Source: Gemmatimonadota bacterium | GTDB taxonomy: Bacteria > Latescibacterota > UBA2968 > UBA8231 | Assembly: GCA_009845645.1 (NCBI GenBank) | Contig: VXZF01000395.1 | Span: 1 to 8,307, forward strand | Direction of reading: 5' to 3' | DNA: 8,307 nt | Shown here: piece by piece, positions 1 through 6,556 of the stretch | How the letters are laid out: each line of letters opens with the position of its first letter | How positions within the stretch are numbered: position 1 is the first letter of the stretch | Position numbers and translations under genes: made by a program | Notes under the pieces: model-generated | Told to the model about the DNA's origin: nothing | The model's database searches: none | What the model saw: the letters and a program-made list of their open reading frames with translations, nothing else

Positions 1-2806
1 TGGTTCCGTTGCGAAAGATGGCCGCGGCAAAGCGCAAGTGGATTAGGGGGCCTTGGCCCAAGATGGCACCGCGTTCGGCTCTTGGTAACGCGCGGTGGGT
101 TGCGTGCGTCAGGGAGTCGCCCAAGGCGTCAAAGGGCGATTGAGCCCCGCCGCCGCGCAGTTTGCGGAAATAGCGAATCGGCCCTTGTTCGGTTGGGGGC
201 AAGTCATCGTACTCAGCACGGCCAGAGACCGCTTCCAGGCCGTCGGCAGTCTGCCGCAAAAAGAGGATAGCTCCGCGCTCGGCCTCGTTGAGCAGGCCGT
301 AGGCCGCTTCTGTGATCAGGTCGCCGTCCTCGCCAACCATGACTTCGGCCCCTTGAGGGGTGATGCGGTGGTAGGTCTGAACCGCCTGCTCTGCAGGTAG
401 GGTCTGGTGTAGTTGGGGCAGCAGGACCCAGATGGAGTCAGCGTGGTTGCGCCGCACTTGGGCGATGGCTCCAGAGGCGTCGGTCAGGTGGCCATCGGCC
501 GCTAGGGTAAACGTCTGCGAGGGGCTTCCGCGGCCTAGCTCTTCCTCGGTCCCCGTGCTTAGGCTCAACAGGTGCAACGCGAGCCCGGGAGGAGCTTGCA
601 GGAGGATTTCGTCAAAGCCTGGGGTACGGTCGGCCGCTGGTTCGTCTATAAATACCGGGCGCAGATACAGGTCGAACGTGTCCAACCGGCCGACCGCGGC
701 CTGCGTGGGCCATATTTCGGCGGTGAGGGCGCGGGCTACGGGCGGGGCCAATTCTACTTCGATCGAGCTAATGGAGGCGGCTTGCAGGCGATCTTGGCTG
801 GTAAAGCGCACCTGCAACTGCATGTAATTGCGCAGCCCGGGGGAACGGACCCGGTCACCCGGCTGTAGGTACTGCTGGCTCCAAGGACTCCAGCCGCTGC
901 CGAGGGCAAAGGTGGTGTCGATAGGTCCCTTCCAACTGCTGATCAGCTTGTCCCATTCTTCTTTGGTTTTCTCGTTGCCGTTGACGTCGAAATGGCGAAT
1001 TTGCTGCACCAGCAGATCGCCGGTGCGCGTCCGCACTTCCGCCGTCGTGCCGGATGGGTGGGTGCCGGGCGGCGGATCCCATCGGATGGCACCGAAGTTG
1101 CGCGGCCCCGGCAGGCGGATGATATCGGATACCAGCGAGGCTTGGCTGACAAACCCCTCGGTGTAGAGCAGGACTTCGGTCAGGTCGTAGAAAAAGCCCG
1201 AAGTCCGCGCGATGCCCGGCAGGCGCAGGTTGAGGAAGCGAATATCTAGGGGGGGGTCAAAGAGATCGGCGGCGCGCTTGAATCCTCCTTCCATGCGGTC
1301 GGGTAGGCTGACCTGTCGCCACCGAAGCCGGCCGTTGGGGTCGCGGCTGCCGTCGGCCACCTCGGTGATGTAGCCGGGAATAAAGGGAACGGCCAAGCGC
1401 ATGGCGTCGAGCCAGACGCGGGCACCAATATCGACGGTGAGAATGCCAGCGGTGGGATTGGTGCTAAACCACGCTGGCATGCGGAAGGTGGTGTTCCAGT
1501 CGCCGTCAAAGCCTCCAGCTGGGACTTCCGGTCCGGTAAAGCTAACGCTACCGCCCCCGTCAATTAGCTTGGGCGATAGGTTGTCGCCCCAGCCCCAGAC
1601 CTCGACCTCGGCTAGGCGAGGCCGCTCGCGGATATAGTACTCTTTGCGGCCCTGTTGTTCTTGGGGGAGGCTCTCGTAAATGGCCTGCTCCACCGGCTCC
1701 TCAAAGCCGACGTCGTCGCGGATGTAGTAGAGTATATCGCCTCGTTCGTCGGCCGGCAGGGCATCCCACGCCGCTTGGTCGACTTGGTGTGCCCGCCCCA
1801 GCTTGCTGTCGCCGATGAGAATGCGCACGGTTTGGGCCATGCGACCGGTCCACTCGGTGCGGCCGTCGTCGTCTTCGGAAAAGCCGGGCGTGTCCTCGGA
1901 AGAAAACGCCATGGTCCGCTGGTCCGTATTGGGAGCTCGGGTTTGGCCGACCACCTTGAACTGGAGTACGCGGCTTTGGGCTTGAATGAGCTTCTGCTGG
2001 GGGGCTAGCATGACGCGGAACTGGCGGAAGGGGTCGCCCAAGGTCTCATCGACAAAGTGCAGCACTACCTTCTCAACCACGACCGCGCGGGCCAAGTCGA
2101 TCTCGATCCACCACTTGTCTGGCGTGGCCGCTAAGTCTGGTTCCCAAAAAGTGTCGCGGTCGCCGTCGCCAATATGGGGGGCAAGGGCCTCGTTGGAACC
2201 TACTCGGCTGACGCCGACGCGCTGGACGTAGTCGTACACCGGGAAGGCGATTTTGTCCTTAGCGCCAAATTCGCGCGTTGATTCTACCCCCGTGCGTTCG
2301 TCGCGCAGGCTCAGGGTCACGGTTTTGCCGTCGCCGCTGAGGGTGGTATCGACGATGGTTAGGAGGCGGCCGTTGAGGGGGATCTGGCTGTGGTTGCCGG
2401 GGAAGCGTTTGAAGTCCCGGTTGAGGAACTTGATCAGTTGCTCGGCCTTGCTGAGGGTAAAGCTGCCGTCTGCTTCCAGCGTTGGGGTGCGCTGGAGGTT
2501 CATAATTGCCCGATCCGCCTTGCGAATGCCCGGTTGGTCCACGGGTTTGGCAAATACCGCGCGGTCTTCGGCGATGATGTTGTACACGTGGCGGAAGAAA
2601 TGGGGCTTGACCGTCCCGTCTGGATGCACATCGACCACGTGCGAGGGCCCGGTCCAGTGTCGCCAATAGGAAGCCTTATCGACGATGATGCGGTCGCCCT
2701 GCAGACGGTGGCCTAAGGGCGCTTGGGCACTGACTTGCTGGAGGGCCAAACACCCAAAAGCTAAGGCCCAAATCCGGCTCCAACGGCTGTATCGCTTGCG
2801 GTTCAT
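1..2806 (-). CDS. Large secreted discoidin-like surface protein, 3' end outside window
   Basis: The minus strand is open from ATG 2806 to the window edge, giving 935 residues with no stop. An SD-like GGAG lies 7 nt before the ATG. Residues 1-27 look like a Sec signal peptide: basic start, hydrophobic IWALAFGCLAL core, cleavage likely after VSA. Residues about 212-267 resemble a discoidin/F5-8C fold, with a DGDRDTFWEPD loop and KWWIEIDLA strand; a second DGDWNTTF loop lies near 434. Residues 518-740 carry the blocks shared with the two upstream paralogues: EVLLYTEGF, GAIRWD, VRTRTG, WSPWS (639-643), SPGLRNYMQLQ, AEIWP and GFDE. Six copies of a short V-x4-[YW]-x2-LP-x2-E-[RQ]-G module are interspersed. 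By analogy the missing C-terminus may hold a FlgD/CHU_C-like domain. Probably exported to the periplasm or cell surface, perhaps binding glycans; no catalytic site is recognisable. Reading frame is certain, function is not. Confidence 0.9.
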   Translation of the reverse strand, partial: MNRKRYSRWSRIWALAFGCLALQQVSAQAPLGHRLQGDRIIVDKASYWRHWTGPSHVVDVHPDGTVKPHFFRHVYNIIAEDRAVFAKPVDQPGIRKADRAIMNLQRTPTLEADGSFTLSKAEQLIKFLNRDFKRFPGNHSQIPLNGRLLTIVDTTLSGDGKTVTLSLRDERTGVESTREFGAKDKIAFPVYDYVQRVGVSRVGSNEALAPHIGDGDRDTFWEPDLAATPDKWWIEIDLARAVVVEKVVLHFVDETLGDPFRQFRVMLAPQQKLIQAQSRVLQFKVVGQTRAPNTDQRTMAFSSEDTPGFSEDDDGRTEWTGRMAQTVRILIGDSKLGRAHQVDQAAWDALPADERGDILYYIRDDVGFEEPVEQAIYESLPQEQQGRKEYYIRERPRLAEVEVWGWGDNLSPKLIDGGGSVSFTGPEVPAGGFDGDWNTTFRMPAWFSTNPTAGILTVDIGARVWLDAMRLAVPFIPGYITEVADGSRDPNGRLRWRQVSLPDRMEGGFKRAADLFDPPLDIRFLNLRLPGIARTSGFFYDLTEVLLYTEGFVSQASLVSDIIRLPGPRNFGAIRWDPPPGTHPSGTTAEVRTRTGDLLVQQIRHFDVNGNEKTKEEWDKLISSWKGPIDTTFALGSGWSPWSQQYLQPGDRVRSPGLRNYMQLQVRFTSQDRLQAASISSIEVELAPPVARALTAEIWPTQAAVGRLDTFDLYLRPVFIDEPAADRTPGFDEILLQAPPGLALHLLSLSTGTEEELGRGSPSQTFTLAADGHLTDASGAIAQVRRNHADSIWVLLPQLHQTLPAEQAVQTYHRITPQGAEVMVGEDGDLITEAAYGLLNEAERGAILFLRQTADGLEAVSGRAEYDDLPPTEQGPIRYFRKLRGGGAQSPFDALGDSLTHATHRALPRAERGAILGQGPLIHLRFAAAIFRNGT
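26..319 (-). repeat. Cluster of three peptide modules near the left edge
   Basis: Residues 830-850 (ITEAAYGLLNEAERGAIL), 860-880 (SGRAEYDDLPPTEQGPIRYF) and 898-916 (THRALPRAERGAIL) share [YH]-x-x-L-[PN]-x-x-E-[RQ]-G-x-I. The first two are exactly 30 residues apart, like the pair near residue 350; the third follows after 38. The EAERGAIL and RAERGAIL copies differ mostly at silent codon positions, so the peptide rather than the DNA is conserved. Confidence 0.65.
917..979 (-). repeat. Degenerate copy of the short peptide module in the linker
   Basis: Residues about 613-629 (KTKEEWDKLISSWKGPI) match the module at E-[WY]-D-x-L and G-P-I but lack the LP and E-R residues. The copy sits in the linker between the TRTG and WSPWS blocks, the same place as the copy in the 6555-8307 gene. 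Confidence 0.45.
1619..1786 (-). repeat. Pair of 30-residue peptide repeats in the large protein
   Basis: Residues 342-364 and 372-394 of the large protein carry V-[DE]-Q-A-x-[WY]-[DE]-x-L-P-x-E-x-[RQ]-G followed by YYIR. W347/Y377, P351/P381, G356/G386 and R363/R393 are each exactly 30 residues apart. The pair lies in an insertion between the first discoidin-like domain and the next strand block. Confidence 0.7.
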
Positions 2807-2818
2807 GGAGTTTCTCCA
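2806..2818 (-). promoter_or_regulatory. SD site of the large protein inside a small stem-loop
   Basis: On the minus strand the leader reads TGGAGAAACTCCA, where GGAG (2814-2817) is the ribosome binding site and the last A is the first base of the ATG. TGGAG can pair with CTCCA around an AAA loop, covering both the SD and the edge of the start codon. The SD with a 7-nt spacer supports the start at 2806. A 5-bp stem with a triloop is weak, so any regulatory role is speculative. Confidence 0.5.
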
Positions 2819-2832
2819 AGTTGTGCGACCGT

Positions 2833-4488
2833 TTAAAAGGCGGTGAGGAAATCGTCAGGTAGGGCCGCAGCTAATTGCTGTTGGTCCACGTGGATCTGAT
2901 CGGCGTATTGTTGGCGCAGGGTTTCTATATAGGCTTGGAACCGCTCCCGTTCCTCGGCCCGGCGCAGCATGTCGCTAATCTGCCGGCGGACTTGAGCAAA
3001 AGGCAGGCGCTCCCCTGGCTGGCGATGGATGATCTCGAATACGGAGAAGCCATCGTGGACTTGGACCGGCCCGACTAACTCGCCCGGCTGCGCGGCTAGG
3101 ATATGGGACACCAAGTCCGAAGTTTTCTCCATGGGAAAGATGCCGCTCCGCGCCCGCGCTCCTCGGCGTTTGCTGCGCTCTTGGGCTAGGGTGGCGATGT
3201 CGGCCCCCGCTTCGATTTGCCGCCGCACGGCTAGAGCCTCTTCCTCGGTCTCCACCAGCACTTCGGCCACGTCGATCTGGTCCCGGCGACGGAAGCGCTC
3301 GGTCTGCTCGTCGTAGTAGCGGCGCACGTCCTCTGGAGCGATGGTGATGGATGCCACTACTTTTTGCTGGCGCAGTTGGCTGAGGACGACCTCTTCGCGC
3401 AGGCTCTGCCGCACCGCTTCGAGGGTCTCTCGGTCAATTAAATCCTCGTGATGGACCGCGGCGGCAAAGATGTAAGGCTGGAGCAGAAAGCGCTCGGCGA
3501 GTTGGACCAAGGCGGTGCTGTCGGCTACGGCGTTGATGTTGCGGTTTTTGAGTTGGTCGAGCAGCTCACCTAGGGGCACTTGGCCGCCCGTAAACTTGAA
3601 CAAAGGCGTTCGTTCTTCCTCTGGCGTCAGTTCCAAGGCCGCCAACGGCTGGCCTTTTTCCAGCAGGAGGCGCAACCCTGGTTCGTGGAGATTCCAGTCG
3701 TATTTGTCGGCCAATTGCTCGGCCCGGGCCGCCCGCGCTTCGCCGAGCCTTTCCTCTTGGAGTTCTTGGAGGATTTCGTCTCGGAAGTCGAAGTAGGATA
3801 CCGGCCGTTCCTCGGTAAATCGCACGACGCAAAAACCTGAGGAGTGGGGTAGCACGGGCGATAGGACCCCCAAGGGCAAAGCGTGGAAAAGCGAATCGGG
3901 AAGGCCCATGCGGCGGGTAGATTCCACCCGGAGCCAGCCTAGTTCGCCCCCGTTGACCGCGTCGGGCGTGATGGAGTAGCGGGCGGCCACTTCACCGAAC
4001 GGGGTGCCGGCGGCCAACTCGGCCACGGCTTGTTCTAGTTCCGGCCGCGCCTTGGCCATAATACCCCACGTCATCCGCTCTAACGTGCGGTGGAGTCCTT
4101 TGCGCTCGAAGCGCTGTTTGATCTCGGTCTCTTCAACGAGGGGCGGTTGCACGGGTTTGCGCTTGAGATAGAAGGCGACCAAATGCCGACGAATTCTGCG
4201 CTCTAGTTGGCGCTGGGTTATGGCCGCGGTGTCCAAACCGAGGGCTTGGGCTTCTAGCCACATGAGGTGGTAGTCGATGAGAGGTTGGAGGTACTCGTGC
4301 CGCGCTGCCGGTCCTTCACGGTGGTTCCGCTGGCTTTCGTTCAGCCCTAGGACGTAGGATCGGAGATTATCGGCGGTGATGGCGCGTGTACCGATCTGAA
4401 CCACGGCGGGGGATTCCTGCTCACCACAGCCCCACAAGAAGGCCCCGACTAGGGCGCAAGTTATTGTCGCGATGCGTACTTTGTCCAT
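2833..4488 (-). CDS. PpiC/SurA-like parvulin-domain lipoprotein, predicted periplasmic chaperone
   Basis: A 551-residue protein starting with a lipoprotein signal: hydrophobic ITCALVGAFLWG then C21. L at -3 and G at -1 fit a lipobox, although W at -2 is unusual. Residues about 26-125 are a helical, charged SurA/PrsA-type N-domain (VVQIGTRAITADNLRSYV). Two parvulin-like domains follow. The first, about 133-230, shows GTPFGEVAARYS, NGGELGWL, LGVLSPVLPHSSGFCVVRF. The second, about 403-490, shows GADIATLAQERSKRRGARARSG, AQPGELVGPVQVHDGFSVFEI. A helical tail ends the protein. The usual HIL histidine of parvulins is replaced by I (TWGIMAK) and by E (AEVLV), so isomerase activity is doubtful and a holdase role more likely. 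The start follows the stop of the preceding gene by one base, and a large surface-protein gene follows 26 bases downstream. The context points to folding or escort of the neighbouring exported proteins through the periplasm. Confidence 0.9.
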   Translation of the reverse strand: MDKVRIATITCALVGAFLWGCGEQESPAVVQIGTRAITADNLRSYVLGLNESQRNHREGPAARHEYLQPLIDYHLMWLEAQALGLDTAAITQRQLERRIRRHLVAFYLKRKPVQPPLVEETEIKQRFERKGLHRTLERMTWGIMAKARPELEQAVAELAAGTPFGEVAARYSITPDAVNGGELGWLRVESTRRMGLPDSLFHALPLGVLSPVLPHSSGFCVVRFTEERPVSYFDFRDEILQELQEERLGEARAARAEQLADKYDWNLHEPGLRLLLEKGQPLAALELTPEEERTPLFKFTGGQVPLGELLDQLKNRNINAVADSTALVQLAERFLLQPYIFAAAVHHEDLIDRETLEAVRQSLREEVVLSQLRQQKVVASITIAPEDVRRYYDEQTERFRRRDQIDVAEVLVETEEEALAVRRQIEAGADIATLAQERSKRRGARARSGIFPMEKTSDLVSHILAAQPGELVGPVQVHDGFSVFEIIHRQPGERLPFAQVRRQISDMLRRAEERERFQAYIETLRQQYADQIHVDQQQLAAALPDDFLTAF

Positions 4489-4492
4489 GTCA
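4486..4492 (-). other. Stop-start junction TGACATG, likely translational coupling
   Basis: The TGA of the upstream discoidin-like gene (4490-4492) and the ATG of the parvulin lipoprotein (4486-4488) are one base apart. The 30 bases before this ATG contain no convincing Shine-Dalgarno sequence. This is the pattern expected when ribosomes finishing one gene reinitiate on the next. If so, the premature TAA about 1 kb upstream would be expected to reduce chaperone synthesis unless a fresh entry site exists. Confidence 0.6.
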
Positions 4493-5551
4493 GTAGGCTA
4501 CGGATAGAGGGTGTGCCCGCAGGTCGTCGCCTTGGTCCCCGGCCACGGTTATGCCCAACAAGTACACTCCTGGAGGGACGAGATGGCCGTCAGCGGTGCG
4601 CCCGTCCCAAGAAAGGGCGTAGCGACCGTTACTGAGCGCCGTCTGCTGTAAGGTGTGTACCAGCCGGCCCGACAGATCGTACAGGCGTACTGCGACGGCA
4701 CCGGCCTTGGTCAGTGCCAAGATATTATAGGTGATAGCGACTTGGTCGTTGATCCCATCGCCGTTGGGCGTAAAGGGATTGGGCGTCAGTTCGAGGGCAT
4801 CGATCAGCCGTTCGCTGCGGATTATCGAGGGACTGAGCACCGTGGTACCGGAGCGGGTGGGTTGGTCCTCGTCCCCCAAATTGGCGCTATTGCCCGAAGT
4901 GACGTTTTGAAACGAACCGGGTTCGCTCGACAGCGAAGCCTGCCCGCGAAATTCGGTGCTGAAGGCCAGTACGGACGCGCGAAACTTGATTTTCAGCAGG
5001 CTGTCATCGGCTTGAATGCGCGGAAAGCGCACGCTGAAGTGGTCCTCTGCAATGGTGTTGATGGCAAGCCCCGAACCGCCGGCCGTATCGCCTTGCGCAA
5101 AAGCGTGGGAGGCGACTAGCTGGCCTTGAGCATCGAGAATTTCTACCTGTTCCACCTGTTCCACCCGAATGGGGGTAGTTATCGCAAAAGTATCGAATCC
5201 CAGTAGGTCTGGCGAATCCATGCGCATCCGTACGGCATAGGTAAAGGAAGTAGAGGTCGAAACCGCTACTTGGCGGGGGAAAATCTCGGCGACGAATTCG
5301 TCGGCCAGCGGTGGAGTCAGGTACGAAAGGGAAATGTGCTCAAGGCGACGCGCCGAACGGATATCGCTGCTCTGGGCGCTGACGCGGAACTGGAGGAAAT
5401 GCCGCGGCGAAGGGGAGATGATCGGGGTACCTTGAGCGGATGTGCCCTCGTCGAGCGGATAAGGAGGACTCCAAGGGCTCCAATTTTCCAGATCGTCCTT
5501 GATCGAGCCTTTTGAACATGAGACGCCAATATCATCTACAAAGTGGAGACG
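4490..5551 (-). CDS. C-terminal fragment with FlgD/CHU_C-like domain, no start of its own
   Basis: This frame follows the TAA directly and stays open to TGA 4490. It first encodes 108 residues without a plausible start codon, including WSPWSPPY, SPSPRHFLQF, AEIFPRQVAV and SFTYAVR. The first ATG in frame is 5227 (MRMDSPDLLGF), which falls inside a conserved block (compare FTYVVRPDFQTGDTGFD upstream), so it is not a natural start. The last 105 residues form a C-terminal beta domain: NPFTPNGDGIND, VRLYDLSGRLVHTL, WDGRTADGHLVPPGVYLLGI. This resembles the FlgD Ig-like / CHU_C families often found at the ends of FCB-group exported proteins. An annotation program would call 4490-5227 a gene of 245 residues, but without an export signal it could only be cytoplasmic. 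It is best seen as the remainder of the gene starting at 6544. Confidence 0.7.
   Translation of the reverse strand, partial: RLHFVDDIGVSCSKGSIKDDLENWSPWSPPYPLDEGTSAQGTPIISPSPRHFLQFRVSAQSSDIRSARRLEHISLSYLTPPLADEFVAEIFPRQVAVSTSTSFTYAVRMRMDSPDLLGFDTFAITTPIRVEQVEQVEILDAQGQLVASHAFAQGDTAGGSGLAINTIAEDHFSVRFPRIQADDSLLKIKFRASVLAFSTEFRGQASLSSEPGSFQNVTSGNSANLGDEDQPTRSGTTVLSPSIIRSERLIDALELTPNPFTPNGDGINDQVAITYNILALTKAGAVAVRLYDLSGRLVHTLQQTALSNGRYALSWDGRTADGHLVPPGVYLLGITVAGDQGDDLRAHPLSVAY
5145..5165 (-). repeat. 9-bp in-frame tandem repeat
   Basis: On the plus strand ACCTGTTCC occurs twice in tandem, followed by ACC. It encodes V-E-Q-V-E-Q-V-E in the interrupted gene. The unit is three codons, so gain or loss keeps the frame. 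It is probably a slippage duplication with little functional meaning. Confidence 0.85.
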
Positions 5552-5554
5552 TTA
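5552..5554 (-). other. In-frame TAA interrupting the discoidin-like gene
   Basis: Minus-strand codons read GTC GAG TTC TAA CGT CTC CAC. The stop lies in the variable linker between the TRSG and WSPWS blocks. Aligned by eye to the short module of the paralogues, EF-stop-RL matches E-Y-D-D-L, so the stop occupies a position that is D, G, E, R or F elsewhere. One change (GAA or CAA to TAA) would be enough to create it. Confidence 0.85.
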
Positions 5555-6544
5555 GAACTCGACAAGCCGCAAGGGTTCGGTGGGTTCTATAATGTAGAAG
5601 GGGATCTCTGGGTCGGTGCGCTTGTCCGTGCGCTGGCGGTGAAAAACAAAAGGCGTGTCATCATTGCCGCTGCGGGTGGAAATTAGCAGGCTGGACTGGG
5701 CCGAGTCCCCCACGGCTTTTTCCACCCAGCGAATGCGGCCCCAAGCTGCAAGACCCGTGGCGAAAATATCCGAGAAGTACGTAGCAGTCGGCAAAAAGCC
5801 GGTACCGTAGATTTCGATCTCGTCTATTTCAAAGGGGATGGGGGTGTCCGAGCGCAGGCGGAAGGAGCGGATATAGCGGGGCGGATCGAATTCGATGTCA
5901 ACGACGGGTTTGGTGTTTTGGGCTTCCTCCGCTATGGGCGAGCCCCACACGGGAAAACCATCGGCCGTGAGGTTGAGTCCGTCGTTGACAAACAGCTCAA
6001 ACGCGCGCAGAAAGTCGTTCTGAAAGGCGGCCGTGGGCGCGGGATGGACCGTATTGCGCGGATAGAAGCGGAAGCGATTGACGCCGAAGCGGGCCCCTAA
6101 ATCACCGATGATGAGGGTACCGCGCACGTCGTCGCCTTTGCGCTCAAAGGCTTGGGTCTCGCCGCCGGCTAGGTCGCTGAGGATTTCGGCGAGGGTTTCG
6201 ATGAGATCTTCGCGGGTGAAGTCGGCGGTGAAGCGCAGCACGGTAGGGGCGGCTATGGTGCCGCCGCGTTCGAGGGTGCCCGAAGCAATGTTTTCGCCCT
6301 CTTGCAGTTCCCGGGGTGCTAAGACTCGCTGGGAGAAATCAATGAGTTCGCCTGGAGCGTTGCCTATTAGCACTACGTTGGGATCGACCAAGCTGCGGTA
6401 CTCTGGGTCCAGAGTGCCGATAGCAGCACCGGTGCCATCCCAGTCAATGGGGGCGTCCAAGCCGACGCTGAGCGTATCCAAGGCCCCGACCGGGGCCGTG
6501 AGGACGAAGGCTGCTAGGCTGTGAGCAAGTAGGCTTCTCAACAT
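5552..6544 (-). CDS. N-terminal fragment of the interrupted discoidin-like secreted protein
   Basis: If the TAA acts as a stop, the product has 330 residues: signal peptide (cleavage likely after PVGA, residue 21), then a beta-rich region. VNRFRFYPR (155-163) matches INRIRFYPR of the upstream gene. The stretch IDEIEIYGTGF, WGRIRW and ISTRSG matches EVEIYGQGF, WGKIRW and IRTRTG there. It ends in the variable linker at RLVEF, just short of the WSPWS block, and lacks the C-terminal FlgD-like domain that may serve for sorting or anchoring. Such a product would probably be exported but not placed normally. A GTG-initiated extension to 6595 is possible, but it would overlap the preceding gene by 41 bases and lengthen the signal peptide without gain. 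Confidence 0.7.
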   Translation of the reverse strand: MLRSLLAHSLAAFVLTAPVGALDTLSVGLDAPIDWDGTGAAIGTLDPEYRSLVDPNVVLIGNAPGELIDFSQRVLAPRELQEGENIASGTLERGGTIAAPTVLRFTADFTREDLIETLAEILSDLAGGETQAFERKGDDVRGTLIIGDLGARFGVNRFRFYPRNTVHPAPTAAFQNDFLRAFELFVNDGLNLTADGFPVWGSPIAEEAQNTKPVVDIEFDPPRYIRSFRLRSDTPIPFEIDEIEIYGTGFLPTATYFSDIFATGLAAWGRIRWVEKAVGDSAQSSLLISTRSGNDDTPFVFHRQRTDKRTDPEIPFYIIEPTEPLRLVEF

Positions 6545-6551
6545 GCTCCGG

Positions 6552-6556
6552 CTCCT
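6552..6556 (-). promoter_or_regulatory. Shine-Dalgarno AGGAG overlapping the upstream stop codon
   Basis: On the minus strand the junction reads TAGGAGCCGGAGCATG. AGGAG shares two bases with the TAG stop of the preceding gene and lies 7 nt before ATG 6544. This fixes the start of the second discoidin-like gene at 6544 and points to tight translational coupling of the two paralogues. Confidence 0.75.

Larger units (their letters stand above)
4490..6544 (-). pseudogene. Secreted discoidin-like protein gene interrupted by an in-frame TAA
   Basis: The frame from ATG 6544 to TGA 4490 encodes 684 positions, of which position 331 is a TAA (5552-5554). The same frame is otherwise open throughout, and paralogue homology lies on both sides. 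Before the stop: signal peptide, VNRFRFYPR (155-163), IDEIEIYGTGF (240-250), GRIRW, STRSG. After it: WSPWSPPY from 355, SPSPRHFLQF, AEIFP, FTYAVR, LGFD, then NPFTPNGDGIND and an FlgD/CHU_C-like C-terminal domain. Those blocks occur in one uninterrupted chain, in the same order, in the gene just upstream. ATG 6544 was preferred because AGGAG sits 7 nt before it and it opens directly into a signal peptide (MLRSLLAHSLAAFVLTAPVGA). Three readings fit: a real nonsense mutation, readthrough, or a base error in the assembly. TAA, TAG and TGA all end genes in this window, so a changed genetic code is unlikely. Confidence 0.75.

Noticed and set aside
82..1166. Plus-strand reading frames at 82-400, 432-868 and 828-1166
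   Set aside because: They lie antisense to the continuous open frame of the large minus-strand protein, and their translations are arginine/serine-rich with no recognisable domain.
2259..2666. Minus-strand frame of 135 residues in a different frame
   Set aside because: It overlaps the main frame of the large protein, is rich in R, P and Q, and shows no motif.
2807..2832. Terminator between the parvulin gene and the large gene
   Set aside because: The 26-base gap has no GC stem followed by a T run; the only hairpin overlaps the ribosome binding site.
4655..5119. Plus-strand frame of 154 residues
   Set aside because: It is a shadow opposite the C-terminal half of the interrupted gene, whose minus-strand product matches its paralogue in detail.
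5225..5227. ATG 5227 as the true start of a separate 245-residue gene
   Set aside because: It falls inside a block conserved with the paralogue, homology continues in the same frame for about 100 residues upstream, and the product would lack an export signal.
5520..5551. CGTCTC direct repeats just after the internal stop as footprints of an insertion
   Set aside because: The copies are six bases and 26 bases apart, which is not a multiple of three, and are common by chance; no target-site duplication or inverted ends were seen.
5552..5554. Selenocysteine, pyrrolysine or altered genetic code at the internal stop
   Set aside because: The codon is TAA, not TGA or TAG, and TAA, TAG and TGA all terminate genes in this window.
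6078..6524. Plus-strand frame of 148 residues
   Set aside because: Composition is dominated by S, R and P, typical of an antisense shadow in GC-rich DNA, and the minus strand encodes a signal peptide and conserved blocks.
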